A stretch of DNA of 64,000 bases from Clonostachys chloroleuca. Its lineage: Eukaryota; Ascomycota; Sordariomycetes; Hypocreales; Bionectriaceae. The stretch spans positions 29,016,001 through 29,080,000 of the forward strand of contig JBANAY010000003.1 in assembly GCA_037952775.1 (NCBI GenBank), read 5' to 3'. Both the position numbers and the translations under genes were made by a program. Below, piece by piece: positions 44,452 through 55,500 of the stretch (position 1 is its first letter; each line of letters starts with the position of its first letter). The notes below the pieces were generated by a model. It was not told the origin of the DNA, ran no database searches, and was given only the letters and a program-made list of their open reading frames with translations.

Positions 44452-44830
44452 CTATCTATATTCCATGCACTCATTGGCAGCATGATCGCTATGGTAGCGT
44501 TTAACATGCTTTTGGAGATTCTGTCTTCGCGGTGTTCCTTCCCAAGCCAGCTTGTAGTGGCATCTAGGATATGAGCAATACCACCGACGTGGCCCATGTT
44601 GCTCTCTTTGGTGGCGTTGCAGATCCTTTTCCAGAGTAAATGTCTTGCCGCAACCGGGAGCGAGACACGGGATCTGGGAAGCAGGCTTGAGGCGCCTTTG
44701 ACTTTGGTCAGTATATGGAGTAATCAAGGACGAGGCAGGGTTGATGGGCACTGACGAGGCACGCCGTCGCGCAGCCGGAACCTGGACTGGTATCTCCAGA
44801 AGGGCACTGGCAGTAGCTGTGACTTACTTG
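44452..44830 (-). CDS. C2H2 zinc-finger protein, partial model
   Basis: The minus strand reads a Pro/Arg-rich leader (PVQVPAARRRASS) and two C2H2-type fingers. Finger 1 is CLAPGCGKTF...HQREQH (C-x4-C...H-x4-H). Finger 2 is CSYPRCHYKL...HVKRYH with a longer loop. The frame stops at 44452. Upstream, the segment at about 45070-44826 has an open frame (GNQGPYPDYEWGQ and then an acidic DPTEPAGQDDAEDG) that probably belongs to the same gene through an intron I could not place. Downstream, an open frame in another phase (to 44235) could be a further exon. It is a nuclear nucleic-acid-binding protein of fungal type; target unknown. Confidence 0.6.
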
Positions 44831-45070
44831 TCCATCATCGTTTAATAAGGTGCGCTGCTCTACAACAGTATCCGTAGGCCGTCTTCCATCCTCAGCATCG
44901 TCCTGACCAGCAGGCTCCGTGGGGTCAGTCTGTCCCCATTCATAATCCGGATAGGGGCCTTGATTCCCATTCTGAGTCCAACAGGGCTTTACAAACGGAA
45001 GAGGTCGATGATAGTGTAGATGATATTGACCCTGGGGTCTGGAAGGCCCGGAGTGGTCCTGACTGGAAAT

Positions 45071-45530
45071 AAAAGGACTCTAGTGGAGGAGAGGTGAACA
45101 GACGAGCCTGTCTGGTATGGTAAGGAGGGACGATGATGATTCTGAAGTGTGAGGCCTTGGTACAACGGTCAAAGAATGGAAAACAGTTGGTGAAGGAGGT
45201 AGAAAAGAAGGTGGCGACGGCTGCACCTCCAGGGCCAACCATGAAGAGGAAGAAAGGACGGCTGCGAGATGGCGGCGTCTTGTCTGTCTTTTATGGCCAG
45301 TGTGTCGCAATGGGCGGACTGATTGGGTTAGACGGCTGGCCTCAAAATCTGCGAGATAGTGTCAGCGGCACACACTAGCAAACAGGCGTTCTGATAGGTC
45401 ACCCCAATCTTGGGATTAGGAGCTTGGAAATTCTATAAAAGAATGGCTGCTTCGGCATGGCCAAACAGCAACACAATATTCTAAAAAAATTACATTCTTA
45501 CCTGCCTAAAGTTATTGTGTCTAGCCCATC
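45071..45530. other. Probable 5' part or flank of the C2H2 gene
   Basis: Several overlapping minus-strand ORFs compete; none can be chosen from motifs. Ser/Pro-rich translations suggest low-complexity coding or UTR sequence. Confidence 0.3.
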
Positions 45531-46005
45531 ATGGCCTCCCTCTTCTGTTGCGATGCTGTCCTCCCCTATCGCCCTCAGCACCTCGATCACGAGGAGAAAT
45601 TCGGGACTTTCATGCAATGGGCCAAGTTTCCAAGAGATTCCTTCGTCCAGGGTGACGATGGCTATTTCTCCAGGACTAGCCCATCTTTCGCAGTGCAGCT
45701 TGTGAAGCAGGTCAACTACGGGCCGCTCGAAGCCAAACGATATTTCATCCCGGAACAAGGAGGCACCGGTAATTTCGTCGAAGTTTCTGAAAATGATCTG
45801 ATCGAGGGGAACTTTGAGAAGCTTAATTCGTAAGTATAACCTGACAGTTTTTGCACAGGTAACTGAACAGATACAAAGGTATAAGAATTGGAAATGCGAG
45901 CAACATAACAAATTCTTTGAGACGAACATATACCAGAAGAATCCAAACAATAAACATCATTGGAGGCTCAATATCGCCCGGCCATCCAACGAGATCGATC
46001 TATAA
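45531..46005 (+). CDS. Small hypothetical protein
   Basis: ATG at 45531 opens 100 codons (MASLFCCDAVLPYRPQHLD...). A GTAAGT donor lies at about 45830, exactly where the frame would stop. Acceptors GCACAG and GAACAG lie 29 and about 40 nt downstream, giving only very short introns, so the second exon (up to a stop near 46004) is tentative. Composition is soluble and mixed, without signal peptide or TM. I do not recognise a family. It could be a real small gene or a chance ORF. Confidence 0.35.
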
Positions 46006-46266
46006 TTGATTCAGAGGCCAAGATGATATGAGCCGTTGCAAGGTAGTACAGGCTCAGAGATCTACGCCTCCGAAATCATCCAAGGCGAGTTATCTGTTGG
46101 TTGGTTTAACGAAATTGTCAAGTGTTTCTGGTCCTATCTACAAGCATATGTATATACTCTCATTCAATTAGTATAATGGCACACTCCTTACCTACTACAC
46201 CTGACATATATTTCATATAGCATTATTATCCCGTGTAGTTACCCCTCTATTAGGTAGAGCAAATTC

Positions 46267-46333
<67 letters not shown>

Positions 46334-46334
46334 T
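46267..46334. repeat. (CTTT)n microsatellite
   Basis: About seventeen perfect copies of the tetranucleotide CTTT. The minus-strand ORF over it (Lys-Glu-Arg repeats) is a by-product. Confidence 0.95.
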
Positions 46335-47163
46335 ATGTTCCGCATTGCCTAGCATGTCGCAGTAGACACATCGTGGATGTCTGCATGCGTGGCAAGGATT
46401 GACGTGCCGTAAGACAGAGCTACTGCACACACCAGCCACAGAGTCATCTCAGCCAGAAAGAAAGTATATATTTGGTTGACATCATGGTACTAACGCATTA
46501 CCAGTCCAGATGGAAAGTGAATACAGGTACTATGTGAGAATGGTGCCCGTGTGGTAGGTGAGTGCCAATTGTCCCGTCAGGGGAGGGTCCTGTATGAATA
46601 TGAGCAAATTGTTGCGAAAAAGCCATTGATGATAAATTCTATGATCTGATCGTAAATAAAACTGATGCATTTCCGTGTCTCTTCGAGATTCGGTTCAGGG
46701 GTTTACGTTTGCTCATAATATGAGGAGAAGAGAAGAAAGGATCAGATGTGTGGGAAATGGCGGTTGTTCTTAAATACAACACAAGGCGTCACAGCTGAGC
46801 ATGTCATAAATCTAGACCTCCACTGAGACACGTGCTGGCAACGTGCGTGGAAATCGCAACTAAGCGCCACGCTCGCCGGAACCCACGTTAAGATACATAC
46901 CCAGCAATTAAGGTAGTGCTACAATTATCCATATGCGAGTGACATAAGTCCAATGCGTAGAGTAGCTAAAACAGAGGAATGCCAATTTTTCAAAGGTCGG
47001 CTGAGCCAGCATTATGTGATTTCTACAACATCACACGGAAAAACAGAAAATCAATGGAAGACAAGTCAACTTTTAAGGTTTCAAAAGCACTTCTTATAAG
47101 CCCACACTAGCACCTGCCACCCACCACTCGCCTAAGCTCTGACGTAGAAAGGGTATGCCTAAT
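46335..47163. other. Intergenic, about 0.8 kb
   Basis: No recognisable coding sequence between the microsatellite and the 3' end of the first kinase-like relic. Confidence 0.4.
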
Positions 47164-48474
47164 TCAACCCCTAGCTTCGTTGTGATCCTCAGCAAGTTGT
47201 GCAACAAGGTTCTGCATTTCTTCCATGAGTCTGCAATCAGGTCGTTAGTGTTATACTGTCATCATCGATTCCTGCTAGGTAAACCTCAACCTACTTTCTC
47301 CTGAACTTGGGCTCGTCTGGGTAGAGCGCTGAATCATGCGCATAAGTACGGCTGCATCAAATTAGTATTAGCCCCAAAGAATCTTCCCATGAAGATTTGG
47401 CCTTAGATAGCCTTCTTACATTGCGTAGAGCGGATTCCGAGCATCCCAGTCTTCGACTGGCTCCGATTTGAGAATAAGTGCATGATAGCTCTCCATACAT
47501 TCTCTGGCCCATTCATTGTTCAGTGGTCGCATGGTGCTCGGCTCATCTAATGTTTCTCAAGTTAGTAATATACACCAAACGTAGATTGAGGTACTACGTC
47601 TCACATTCATTGTGGCCCCAGAATGCAGACGCATCGAACATCAGAGGATCACAGCTTCCTGATTGTGCCGAAACATTTCCAATCCAGAGATCTCCATGTA
47701 TTAGCACCGGATCAATTTTCCTCCCTTGAGTCTCGAGTGGTCGAAGAAGCCTGGGGATCACCTTGGACAGGAAGGGAGCCGAAATCTTTCGCATTGCACT
47801 GCTTGGCCCTCGAGCGTCCTCCTCTAACTCCAGAATTCTCTCCATCCCCTTCACATAGAACTCTTCCCACGTGTCACACCAGGTATTATCTTGCGCAAGG
47901 GTTTCGTTGTATGTGGTGATTTGGAAACCAAACTTGCCACTTGGGTTCCGCTTAACTGTGTGGAGCTGGGCCACAGCATTCACGAACTGAGGAATGGGCG
48001 GTAGCCCTTGCGAGAGTTCGTTAAATGTAAAAAGGATGAAGTGCTAGGTCGGGTCGGTGCATGAGCCCCAGGCCAGAGGCATTGGCGAAAACTTGGGGAC
48101 GGACTCGTGTATAAGTCGCATAGATTCATATTCCCCATGTACCATGGGACGTCCTTAGGGCCAGTCAAGATCTGAATTTTTTTAGACAGACAGATTCATA
48201 CACGAGGAGACGGACTGTGATTCCTACCTTGAGAAAATACGAATGAAACTGATCATCTATCTCGAAATCAAGACGAGCGGTCCGGTTCTAGTTACTGGCC
48301 CCGTGGCCGCGGCAACTCTTAACAACAGCACCCTGAGGGAGCTCTGTACACATATTTTAGGTAAGACGTGCGAAGGGGAGTAATTGGTAGCTCACTGTCA
48401 ATAATTCTCTCGTCTAGATCAATGTCACCATGGTGAGTTTTGGCATTCGACTGCTGCTGGAAGCATTCCGACAT
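47164..48474 (-). pseudogene. Fructosamine/ketosamine-3-kinase-like pseudogene, copy 1
   Basis: Read from ATG at 48474 with small introns, the order is that of the family. ELPQGAVVKSC and GHGASN begin the N-lobe, then a TAG and SYFLK. Next come GPKDVPWYMG, MRLIHESVPKFSPMPLAWGS and a second TAG before HFILFTFNELS. The strongest part is 47983-47594: FGFQITTYNETLAQDNTW, WEEFYVKGMERIL, the catalytic HGDLWIGNV and FDASAFWGHNE (the Asp of the DFG-like position). C-terminal exons read NEWARECMESYH, PVEDWDARNPLYA and MEEMQNLVAQL, ending at 47164. Live members phosphorylate ketosamines on glycated proteins or act as aminoglycoside-phosphotransferase-like kinases. At least two stops in the N-lobe make this copy broken, unless these lie in unrecognised introns. 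Confidence 0.75.
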
Positions 48475-49078
48475 TGTTGGCGCTGGTAGCGTGAAGGATC
48501 AATCAGCAATTCCGCTAGGAAGCAAAACCGGAAGGGGGTAAATGGTCGAGATTCCGCGATTTTTGCGAAAAGATGATGCCAAAGTGAATGGGACACCTGG
48601 TTCAAGGCTCGGAAGGTCTCAAATAGCGAATGCAAGATCGCGGTGAATTGGCTGATGTAGTGATGGTTGGTTCAATGATCGAAGGCCATTAGAATGATGG
48701 GAGGCTACAGTAATAATGTAGAAGGAAGAATCATGAGCTTCCTGCGCCACTTCGGTCGTTCCATCCAACATGCAAGGATGGAGCTTTAACTGGCACAGCC
48801 AAGATGCAAAGTAAGCTCAAGTGTACAACCCGAACGAGGCGGTCTAACTTCAGTGAGCGTCTATTGGCCACATTTCTGCATTGTGCAACGAACACAATCA
48901 AACTTTCACGCCAGTAGCTTCGTACCTAAGCTTGTAGGTCATAATCGGGGACTTTATCATTGTGCATCCTCCCCCCTTCTCCCTTTATTACGCAATAAAT
49001 CTACAAATGCAAACGCCCACACAATACATAACAGATACAGAGGGAGTACCTTTCCAATCTGAACAACACTACATCACT
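48475..49078. other. Divergent gap between the two kinase-like relics
   Basis: About 600 nt separating two head-to-head copies of the same family. No gene is seen. Confidence 0.45.
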
Positions 49079-50345
49079 ATGTCTTCATTTTCTGTTCAAG
49101 GGGGTGACCCATTCGGTGACAACGTGAAATTAGATCAAGGTATCATGAGTGGTAAGCATAGTACAGTCAGTTTGTGTCTGAATGGAGTTGACTTGAATTT
49201 CTCCAGCATTTCCTCCGGGGGCCCGGATCATATCTACAAGTCGAGCGGGCCAGAGTTTATGGGTGGAAACAATCAGAATAGAGGCCATGCTTCCAGATGG
49301 AAGCACCAAGGCTTGCTTCAAAAGGTGAGCCCCACATGGTTTCATATCCTACTTCTGCTCTAGACTCACCTCTCCTTCAAAGGTGCTACTGGAAATGATG
49401 GTCGAGAGATGGTTCGTGGTTGTTACGAGTCAGAGAAAGCCCTTCACTCTTTCATCCCAGAATACGTGCCTCTTCCAATCGACTGGGGCTCGTATATCTC
49501 TCGTGATGACATGCATTTCTACCTAGCCGAGTACGTAGAGATGGACGATGTCCATCCGGACGCCAAGGCATGGGCGACCGTTGCTTCCACACTTCATCGA
49601 AGAAGTATGGGCAAGTCACCTGAAACAAAAATTCGGATATCACGTCGGCGGTTTCATGACCAATGTCCCAATGTCCCAATGTCAAACTCGTGGAGCTCTT
49701 CATGGGAAGGCTTCTGGACTCAACGAATGCGCTCTCTTCTAGAAATTGAAGAGGCTCGTTGTGGTAAGGATGTGTCATTCACCGGCCTCAAATCCGTCCT
49801 TTTGGAGCGTGTTATCCCCCGATACCTTCGGCCCCTAGAATCCAATGGCCGCTTAGTCCAGCCTTGTCTTCTTCACGGCGACCTGTAGCCTGGAAACGTC
49901 AAGCCCAGAACTGATTCGCCCGATAGGCTTTGTGCTTTTGACTCGGCCAGCTTTTGGGGGAAGGAAGGTGAGCTTCTTCAACACAAACGTATAACTGAGC
50001 TAATAGAACACAACCAAAGTCGATCTTGTTGATACAGGCCCTAGACTTTGGAATTTAGAAAAAGCTGGAGAAATATATAGGGAGATGGTCGATATTTCTG
50101 AGCCCCAGGATGAATTTTTTGGTCGCAATAGTCTCTATGGCATTGGTGGCATGATTCTCCGCTCAGCTATGTATAACCACGACCCTAAGCGCCGATCCTT
50201 GTAAGATTCTAACACCGTTTTATCCTCCTTGCGCGAGTAATTAAATACTAACTTCCAAAGGTGTGCTGAGGCCATGCAGAAGCTGGTTAATATAGTCTCG
50301 ATAGTGCTAATACTGTATAGAATCAGAGAAGCTGCTGAGGTATAG
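49079..50345 (+). pseudogene. Fructosamine/ketosamine-3-kinase-like pseudogene, copy 2
   Basis: The N-lobe reads LWVETIRIEAMLPDGSTKAC. A 63-nt intron (GTGAGC...TCAAAG, about 49325-49382) joins it to GATGNDGREMVRGCYESEKAL. Next come HSFIPEYVPLPIDWGSY and FGYHVGGFMTN in a second frame, WSSSWEGFWTQRMRSLLEIEE back in the first, RVIPRYLRPLESNGR, and the catalytic HGDL followed by TAG where copy 1 has Trp, then PGNVKP and FDSASFWG. After another intron it reads GEIYREMVDIS and RNSLYGIGG, and it fades at about 50345, exactly where the AT-rich transposon tract starts. A triple 8-mer (ccaatgtc) at 49660-49683 coincides with one frame change. The TGG-to-TAG change is of the type RIP makes (CpA to TpA on the other strand). 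Confidence 0.75.
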
Positions 50346-51810
50346 TATAAGAATAAAAAATATTCTATAGCTAGTTATAATTTAAAAACTCTAATTGTAT
50401 ATAACTTATTTTTTAAATAATAAATAATAAATTAAAATATATTATAAAATTATATTTAGTTTTTTAATTAATATATAGTAATTTTATAATTAATTATTAT
50501 ATTTTTCTTTAAATACTTAATAATAATAATTAATTAATTTATTCTAATTTTATATATTATTTAATTAATTTTATTTAATTTAATTTCTCTATTTTTTTTT
50601 ATTATAAATAAGAATATATTTTAAAATTAAATAATATATAATCTAATATATAATATAATCTACTAGTAGTTAGATTAAACTAGTAGTTAGATTACTTTTA
50701 CTAATTCTTTAACTCTTTAACTTTAAACTTAAATTACTTAATTAATATAAATATAATAAACTAATAAAGAAGGTTAAATTATTCTTACTCTTTAAGCTCT
50801 AGAGAGAACCCTAAAATTAAATCTCTAAAATATTAAGATTTACCCTATAGACTATAGAGTAGATTAAGATTACCCTATATTAATTAATTAAATAATATAT
50901 AATTAGTATAAGGTAAGGGGGAATAAAATAACTAACTTAGAGCTCTCTAAAGCTGGAAGCCCTCTGAAGCTACTGGCCTAACCTACTATAGCTGCCTATT
51001 AGGGTAATTGTATTAGCGGTTATAACCGCTGTAATAGCTGCTGTAGTATCTGTACTAGTGATCCCGTATTATACTGAAGCAGCTGTATTAGCGGACTTTG
51101 TATCCGCTGTAGCGCTTGTATTAGCAGACCTTATATCCGCTGTATAAGAACCTTAGTACTTAGTTTAGTAAACCTTATAACTACTATAGTAGCTGTATTA
51201 GCAGACTTTGTATCCGCTGTAATATCTGTATTAGCAGTCTTATATCCCTCTATATAAGAACCTTATAGTAGTTATAAGCCTGTATTACAGAAGGTAATAT
51301 ATTATCTTCAGAGCTCTTACAGTCTGGAAATACTTATAAGTACAGGGCTTCCTCCCTGCTAGATAGAGATTCTATAAGTTACTAATATACTCTTTTATCT
51401 ACCCTATAGTCTATCTTTCTTAGCTACTCTGTAGCTAATAGAGCTTTATTTTCTCTTATAGAGCCTATACCTTCTACTATATCTTTTTAAATAATCCTTC
51501 TCTAGTATTTTAGAGCTTACCCTATAGGCTTTATCTATTCTAGATCTAGCTTACCCTACAGCTAATCTACCCTATACTAAAGACCTTAACCTTTTAAAAG
51601 GTTATAAGCCCGGAAGAGCTCTATCTTATAAAAAAGAGCTTTATCTTCAGATTTAAAAGTTCTTACCCTATACTAGGAAAGTTATATATTTACCCTATAT
51701 CTCAGCCTAGGTCTTAGTAGCTTTCTTTACTAAAAGAAAATCTAAAATAGCTAATAAAGATAGCTATATAGAGGGATCAGCCCCTAAAGGTACTAAAACT
51801 TACCCTTCTT
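50346..51810. mobile_element. RIP-altered transposon sequence, probably the 5' part of the copia-like element
   Basis: Composition changes abruptly to AT-rich sequence without open frames; the part to about 50930 is extremely AT-rich. From about 50930 it is less extreme, with CTG/CAG-containing repeats and control-region-like sequence. It abuts the gypsy insertion, and the sequence beyond the gypsy element continues as copia gag-pol. The natural reading is LTR/leader of the copia-like element; the exact LTR boundary was not found because the 3' LTR is outside the window. Confidence 0.55.
51082..51268. repeat. Direct duplication with about 110-bp period
   Basis: GCTGTATTAGCGGACTTTGT at 51082 recurs, nearly identical, at 51192. 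The following about 45 bases (CCGCTGTA..., ...ATATCC..., TATAAGAACCTTA) are shared as well. Each unit itself contains two diverged copies of a TGTATTAGCRG motif. This is typical of LTR or leader regions of retroelements. Confidence 0.7.
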
Positions 51811-51815
51811 TAGTA
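51811..51815. repeat. Left target-site duplication of the gypsy element (TAGTA)
   Basis: TAGTA immediately precedes the LTR start TGTTACG; the same five bases follow the right LTR at 59284-59288. Confidence 0.85.
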
Positions 51816-52198
51816 TGTTACGAATTTGACCAATGTGCAGCGTTATGTGTGGCCCTCACTTTTTCTCTCCAACTATAACTGGATTATCTGGATCTTATGA
51901 TGATCCCTATGATCCTCAACCCAGGATTATTGCCAAGCCTCAATAATCCCCTAGTATATATATATATTTATTTCACTAGATAGGATACTCTTTCAGACAG
52001 TTATTAATATAGTTATAACTCTACTGTAATATCGTCTATATATCTATTATTACTAGCTCTATAATACTTGTATATTAATAGTAACTTATATTATACAGCC
52101 TAAGACAACCTGATTGTACTACTCAGAATAACCCTCTGATTAGTTTAATCCCGACCTACCCTAGACCCCCGTCCAGTATAAGTTATCTAACTGTTATA
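51816..52198 (+). repeat. Left LTR of the gypsy element (383 bp)
   Basis: Begins TGTTACGAATTTG and ends GTTATA (from an original CGTCACA-type end). Its outer half keeps TG/CA dinucleotides, for example CAATGTGCAGCG. Its inner half is heavily converted. Confidence 0.9.
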
Positions 52199-52549
52199 TA
52201 TTAATAACTCTTATTCAGCTGATTACCTTATCTTAATCGCTGTATAATAATGAAGAAGATATTATAGCTACCGTAGTACCCCAAGCCTAATAACAGTATA
52301 CCCCTACTGCTAATAATAACCTACCTGCTCTAACTATCGAGGATAATATTATAGATAAGGATAGTAATAATAGCAGTAAGGATAATGATAATAATTATGC
52401 TGAAGAAATACAGCTCTTATAAGACTAAGTTAACTAACTCAATATACACCTTACAGATATTCGCCAGGAGTTGGCTAATATAACAGCCCTTATAGTATAG
52501 TAAGCTGCTATAAACGCTAATATCTATATACAAGCTATAACTACCGTTC

Positions 52550-55500
52550 AGGGTTGAGAGCCAGGATAACTGCTTAAGCTACTACTACCTGAGATATTCA
52601 ATAGAACCCAAAATAAACTCTAAGGATTTGTAACTTAACTCCAAGTGTATTTTAATTACTTTCCTGTTATATTTAATACTAGTGAAAGGAAGGTTATATA
52701 TACCTACTTATAACTTAAAGGAGTTATACTTAACTGGTTTGAACCTGTTATAAGGGAATACTTTAGCGGATAAGGAAGCTAATAAACTATTAATATTATA
52801 ATAAGTTTCGATTACTTTATAGAAGTTCTTAAGTAAACCTTCGGTATTTAAGATAAGAAGCGTAAGGTAGAATACGAGATTAATATACTTACTTAGAAAG
52901 GATTATATTCTATCTTTAGTACTTATTACCTCTAGCTGCTAGCTAAGACTGGATGGGACGAGGAATATACTATATCTTACTACTTCGACTAATTTAAGAA
53001 GGAAGTTTAAGAAGAGCTATATAAGGAAGACAGACTGAAAAGTATTTATAAATATATAACTATAGCTATAAGAATTAATAACTAGTAGTATTATTAGTAA
53101 ATCCGCAATAGGAAGATAACCTATTTTACTAATACTGGAAAACTATAATAGCAGTATACTACAGCCTCTGGGATATATATAGGACCTATAGAGCTAGGAG
53201 CTGTAGAAAAATATAAATACTATAACTATAATAAGGTTAGATATATTTTACCCTAATATCCAGAACCTAAGAAAGATAAGAAGAAAGATTAGAAACCTAC
53301 TAAGAATAGTAAGAAGTAATTAGGAGTAATTAGGAAAACTGATACTAAAGTTCTGAGAATAATATATAAGATTAACCAGGAAGAAGCCCCTATAACTATT
53401 ATAATTCCTAAGTATCTTCTAAGAGATATACCTATTTTCTAAGAAGTACTAGAACCTGAGGAATATATAAAACTTAGTATAGCTAGAAAATAATAAGAAG
53501 AGATCTAATAGATCTTCTAAGAACTTAAAAAAAAGCTTAAATAAGGGGAACTAGTTCTAGGATTTAGACTACCTACTAAATATAAATATATATTCTGCTA
53601 TACTAATAGAGTTATTCTATAAAACTCTACTAAAAAGGAATAGTACTAGTAGATAAGGATAGAGATAGAAGCTAAATATAGTAAACTCTATATATATTAT
53701 TAAGAGAAGATATAGGAATAATATCTAGATATATCAGAAGAACTGGTTATTTTTAGAAATAATACTATTAGTACTATACAGCTCGGTAATAGTATATATA
53801 AGATACTGACCTGTATAAAGATAATATAGATATATAACTACTCTCTGGAATTATAGATAACCTGCTATAATAATTAATACTGAGTATATTGGACAGAGAA
53901 GGCTAAAAATAATTTCTTTTTATACCCTAATAGAAGGATACCTAATAAATATACTGTAGAATAGATATAATAATTTATATACTAATAACAGGGTATAAAA
54001 TAATATACTATCTTTAAAGAAGACTTAGAAGAATACCCTGAAGAATATACCTATAGTAAACTACTAGTAGAATTATATACTGAACTAAGGTATAAGGTTT
54101 ATAAAAAGGCTAAAATTAAATTATAGTATAAGAATAAGGACCTCGAAGATTAAGTAATAGCTAAATATAATAGTTAAATTGAATAATACTGTAACTGAAA
54201 GTATAGGAACTATCTGGAAGCTAAAATAATAGTACTAGAACTGGCTAAGTATAGTGATAATAATATAAATCCTACTAAAATATATCTATAGTAATACTAA
54301 CTATAGGAAGAAGAAATAAGATAATACTGTAAGTAAGGTGTACTATCTTTAACAGATAGTAAAGAAAGTAGTAATACAGAGGAATAGGAAATTACCTCTA
54401 CTGATAAAAAGGAATAGGATAAAGCCTACTCTGATAATAGGATACCTATACTAATTAATAAATTAAATAATTAGAAAAAGAAATATAAATAATTTATCCC
54501 TGGTTCTACAGATAAACTAAGAACTCTTATAGATATCCTAAAATAGGTACTTAAGAATAAAGAAGAGTAAGAACAGCTTAAATAATAAGTTAACTAGGTA
54601 AAAAATAATATAAACTATCTATAATAGGGCTATAGTATAGTAAAATAATATTAAATTAGAAGACCCTAGGAGCTATAAAGAGAGGAAATTTAATTAATAT
54701 TATTATAGATATTAAGATCGAGGGATACTAGCTTATAGTATAGATAGACTATAGAGTATTATATAATTATATCTTACTAGTAATAATTAACTAACTCCGC
54801 TTACTATAGAGGATAAAGAAGAAGTCTTATAATATTATAACTCCGGATAGAATATTATTTAAGTATAATAATAGAATTATTAACTCTGAGACTGATTACC
54901 TTATAACTGAAATCTAAGGGAAAGAATTTAATATTATATATAACTTAGTACTATTAAATTCCTATAATATTATATTAGGATTACTATAGCTATAAGATAT
55001 AAACCTACTAATAGACTGGTTTACTAGCTGTATAGAGTAGAGAGATACTCTTATAAATCTATATTAAGATTAATAGAAATTGAAATTTTATTAGATATTA
55101 GAAGAATATAATAATTCCTTAATAACTAAAAGTACTACTATAAAAAACTAAAATAATAACTTATAATAATAAGTAGATATAGTAGTTACAGCCTTAATAG
55201 CGCTATAACCTAGTATACTAAAGAATCTATCCTGCTAAGAATTATAATAAATAAAATAAATCTTAGGCTAGATATAAAAATTAGAATAACCCCTAGAAAT
55301 AGATTTTATTAATTAGATATATATAATAAATTAATAAAAATATAACTATAATATTAAGTTTAATCTATAGTATAAATAAGTAAGAAAAGAATAACTATAA
55401 AAAAATAAAAAGGAATACTTTAAAAGGGGAAGACTAGATTATATTCTGAAGGAATACTGGAAATATAATAAACTATTTAAAGAAACCTTAGAAACCGGAT

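Noticed and set aside
44235..44597. 120-codon minus-strand ORF overlapping the C2H2 fingers in another frame
   Set aside because: The zinc-finger frame is clearly coding over the shared part. Only the 3' portion could be a further exon, which I could not support with a splice site.
46239..46439. Minus-strand ORF with Lys-Glu-Arg repeats
   Set aside because: Product of the (CTTT)n microsatellite.
51082..51268. CRISPR-like direct repeats
   Set aside because: Only two diverged copies with 110-bp period in a eukaryotic retroelement; no spacers or regular array.
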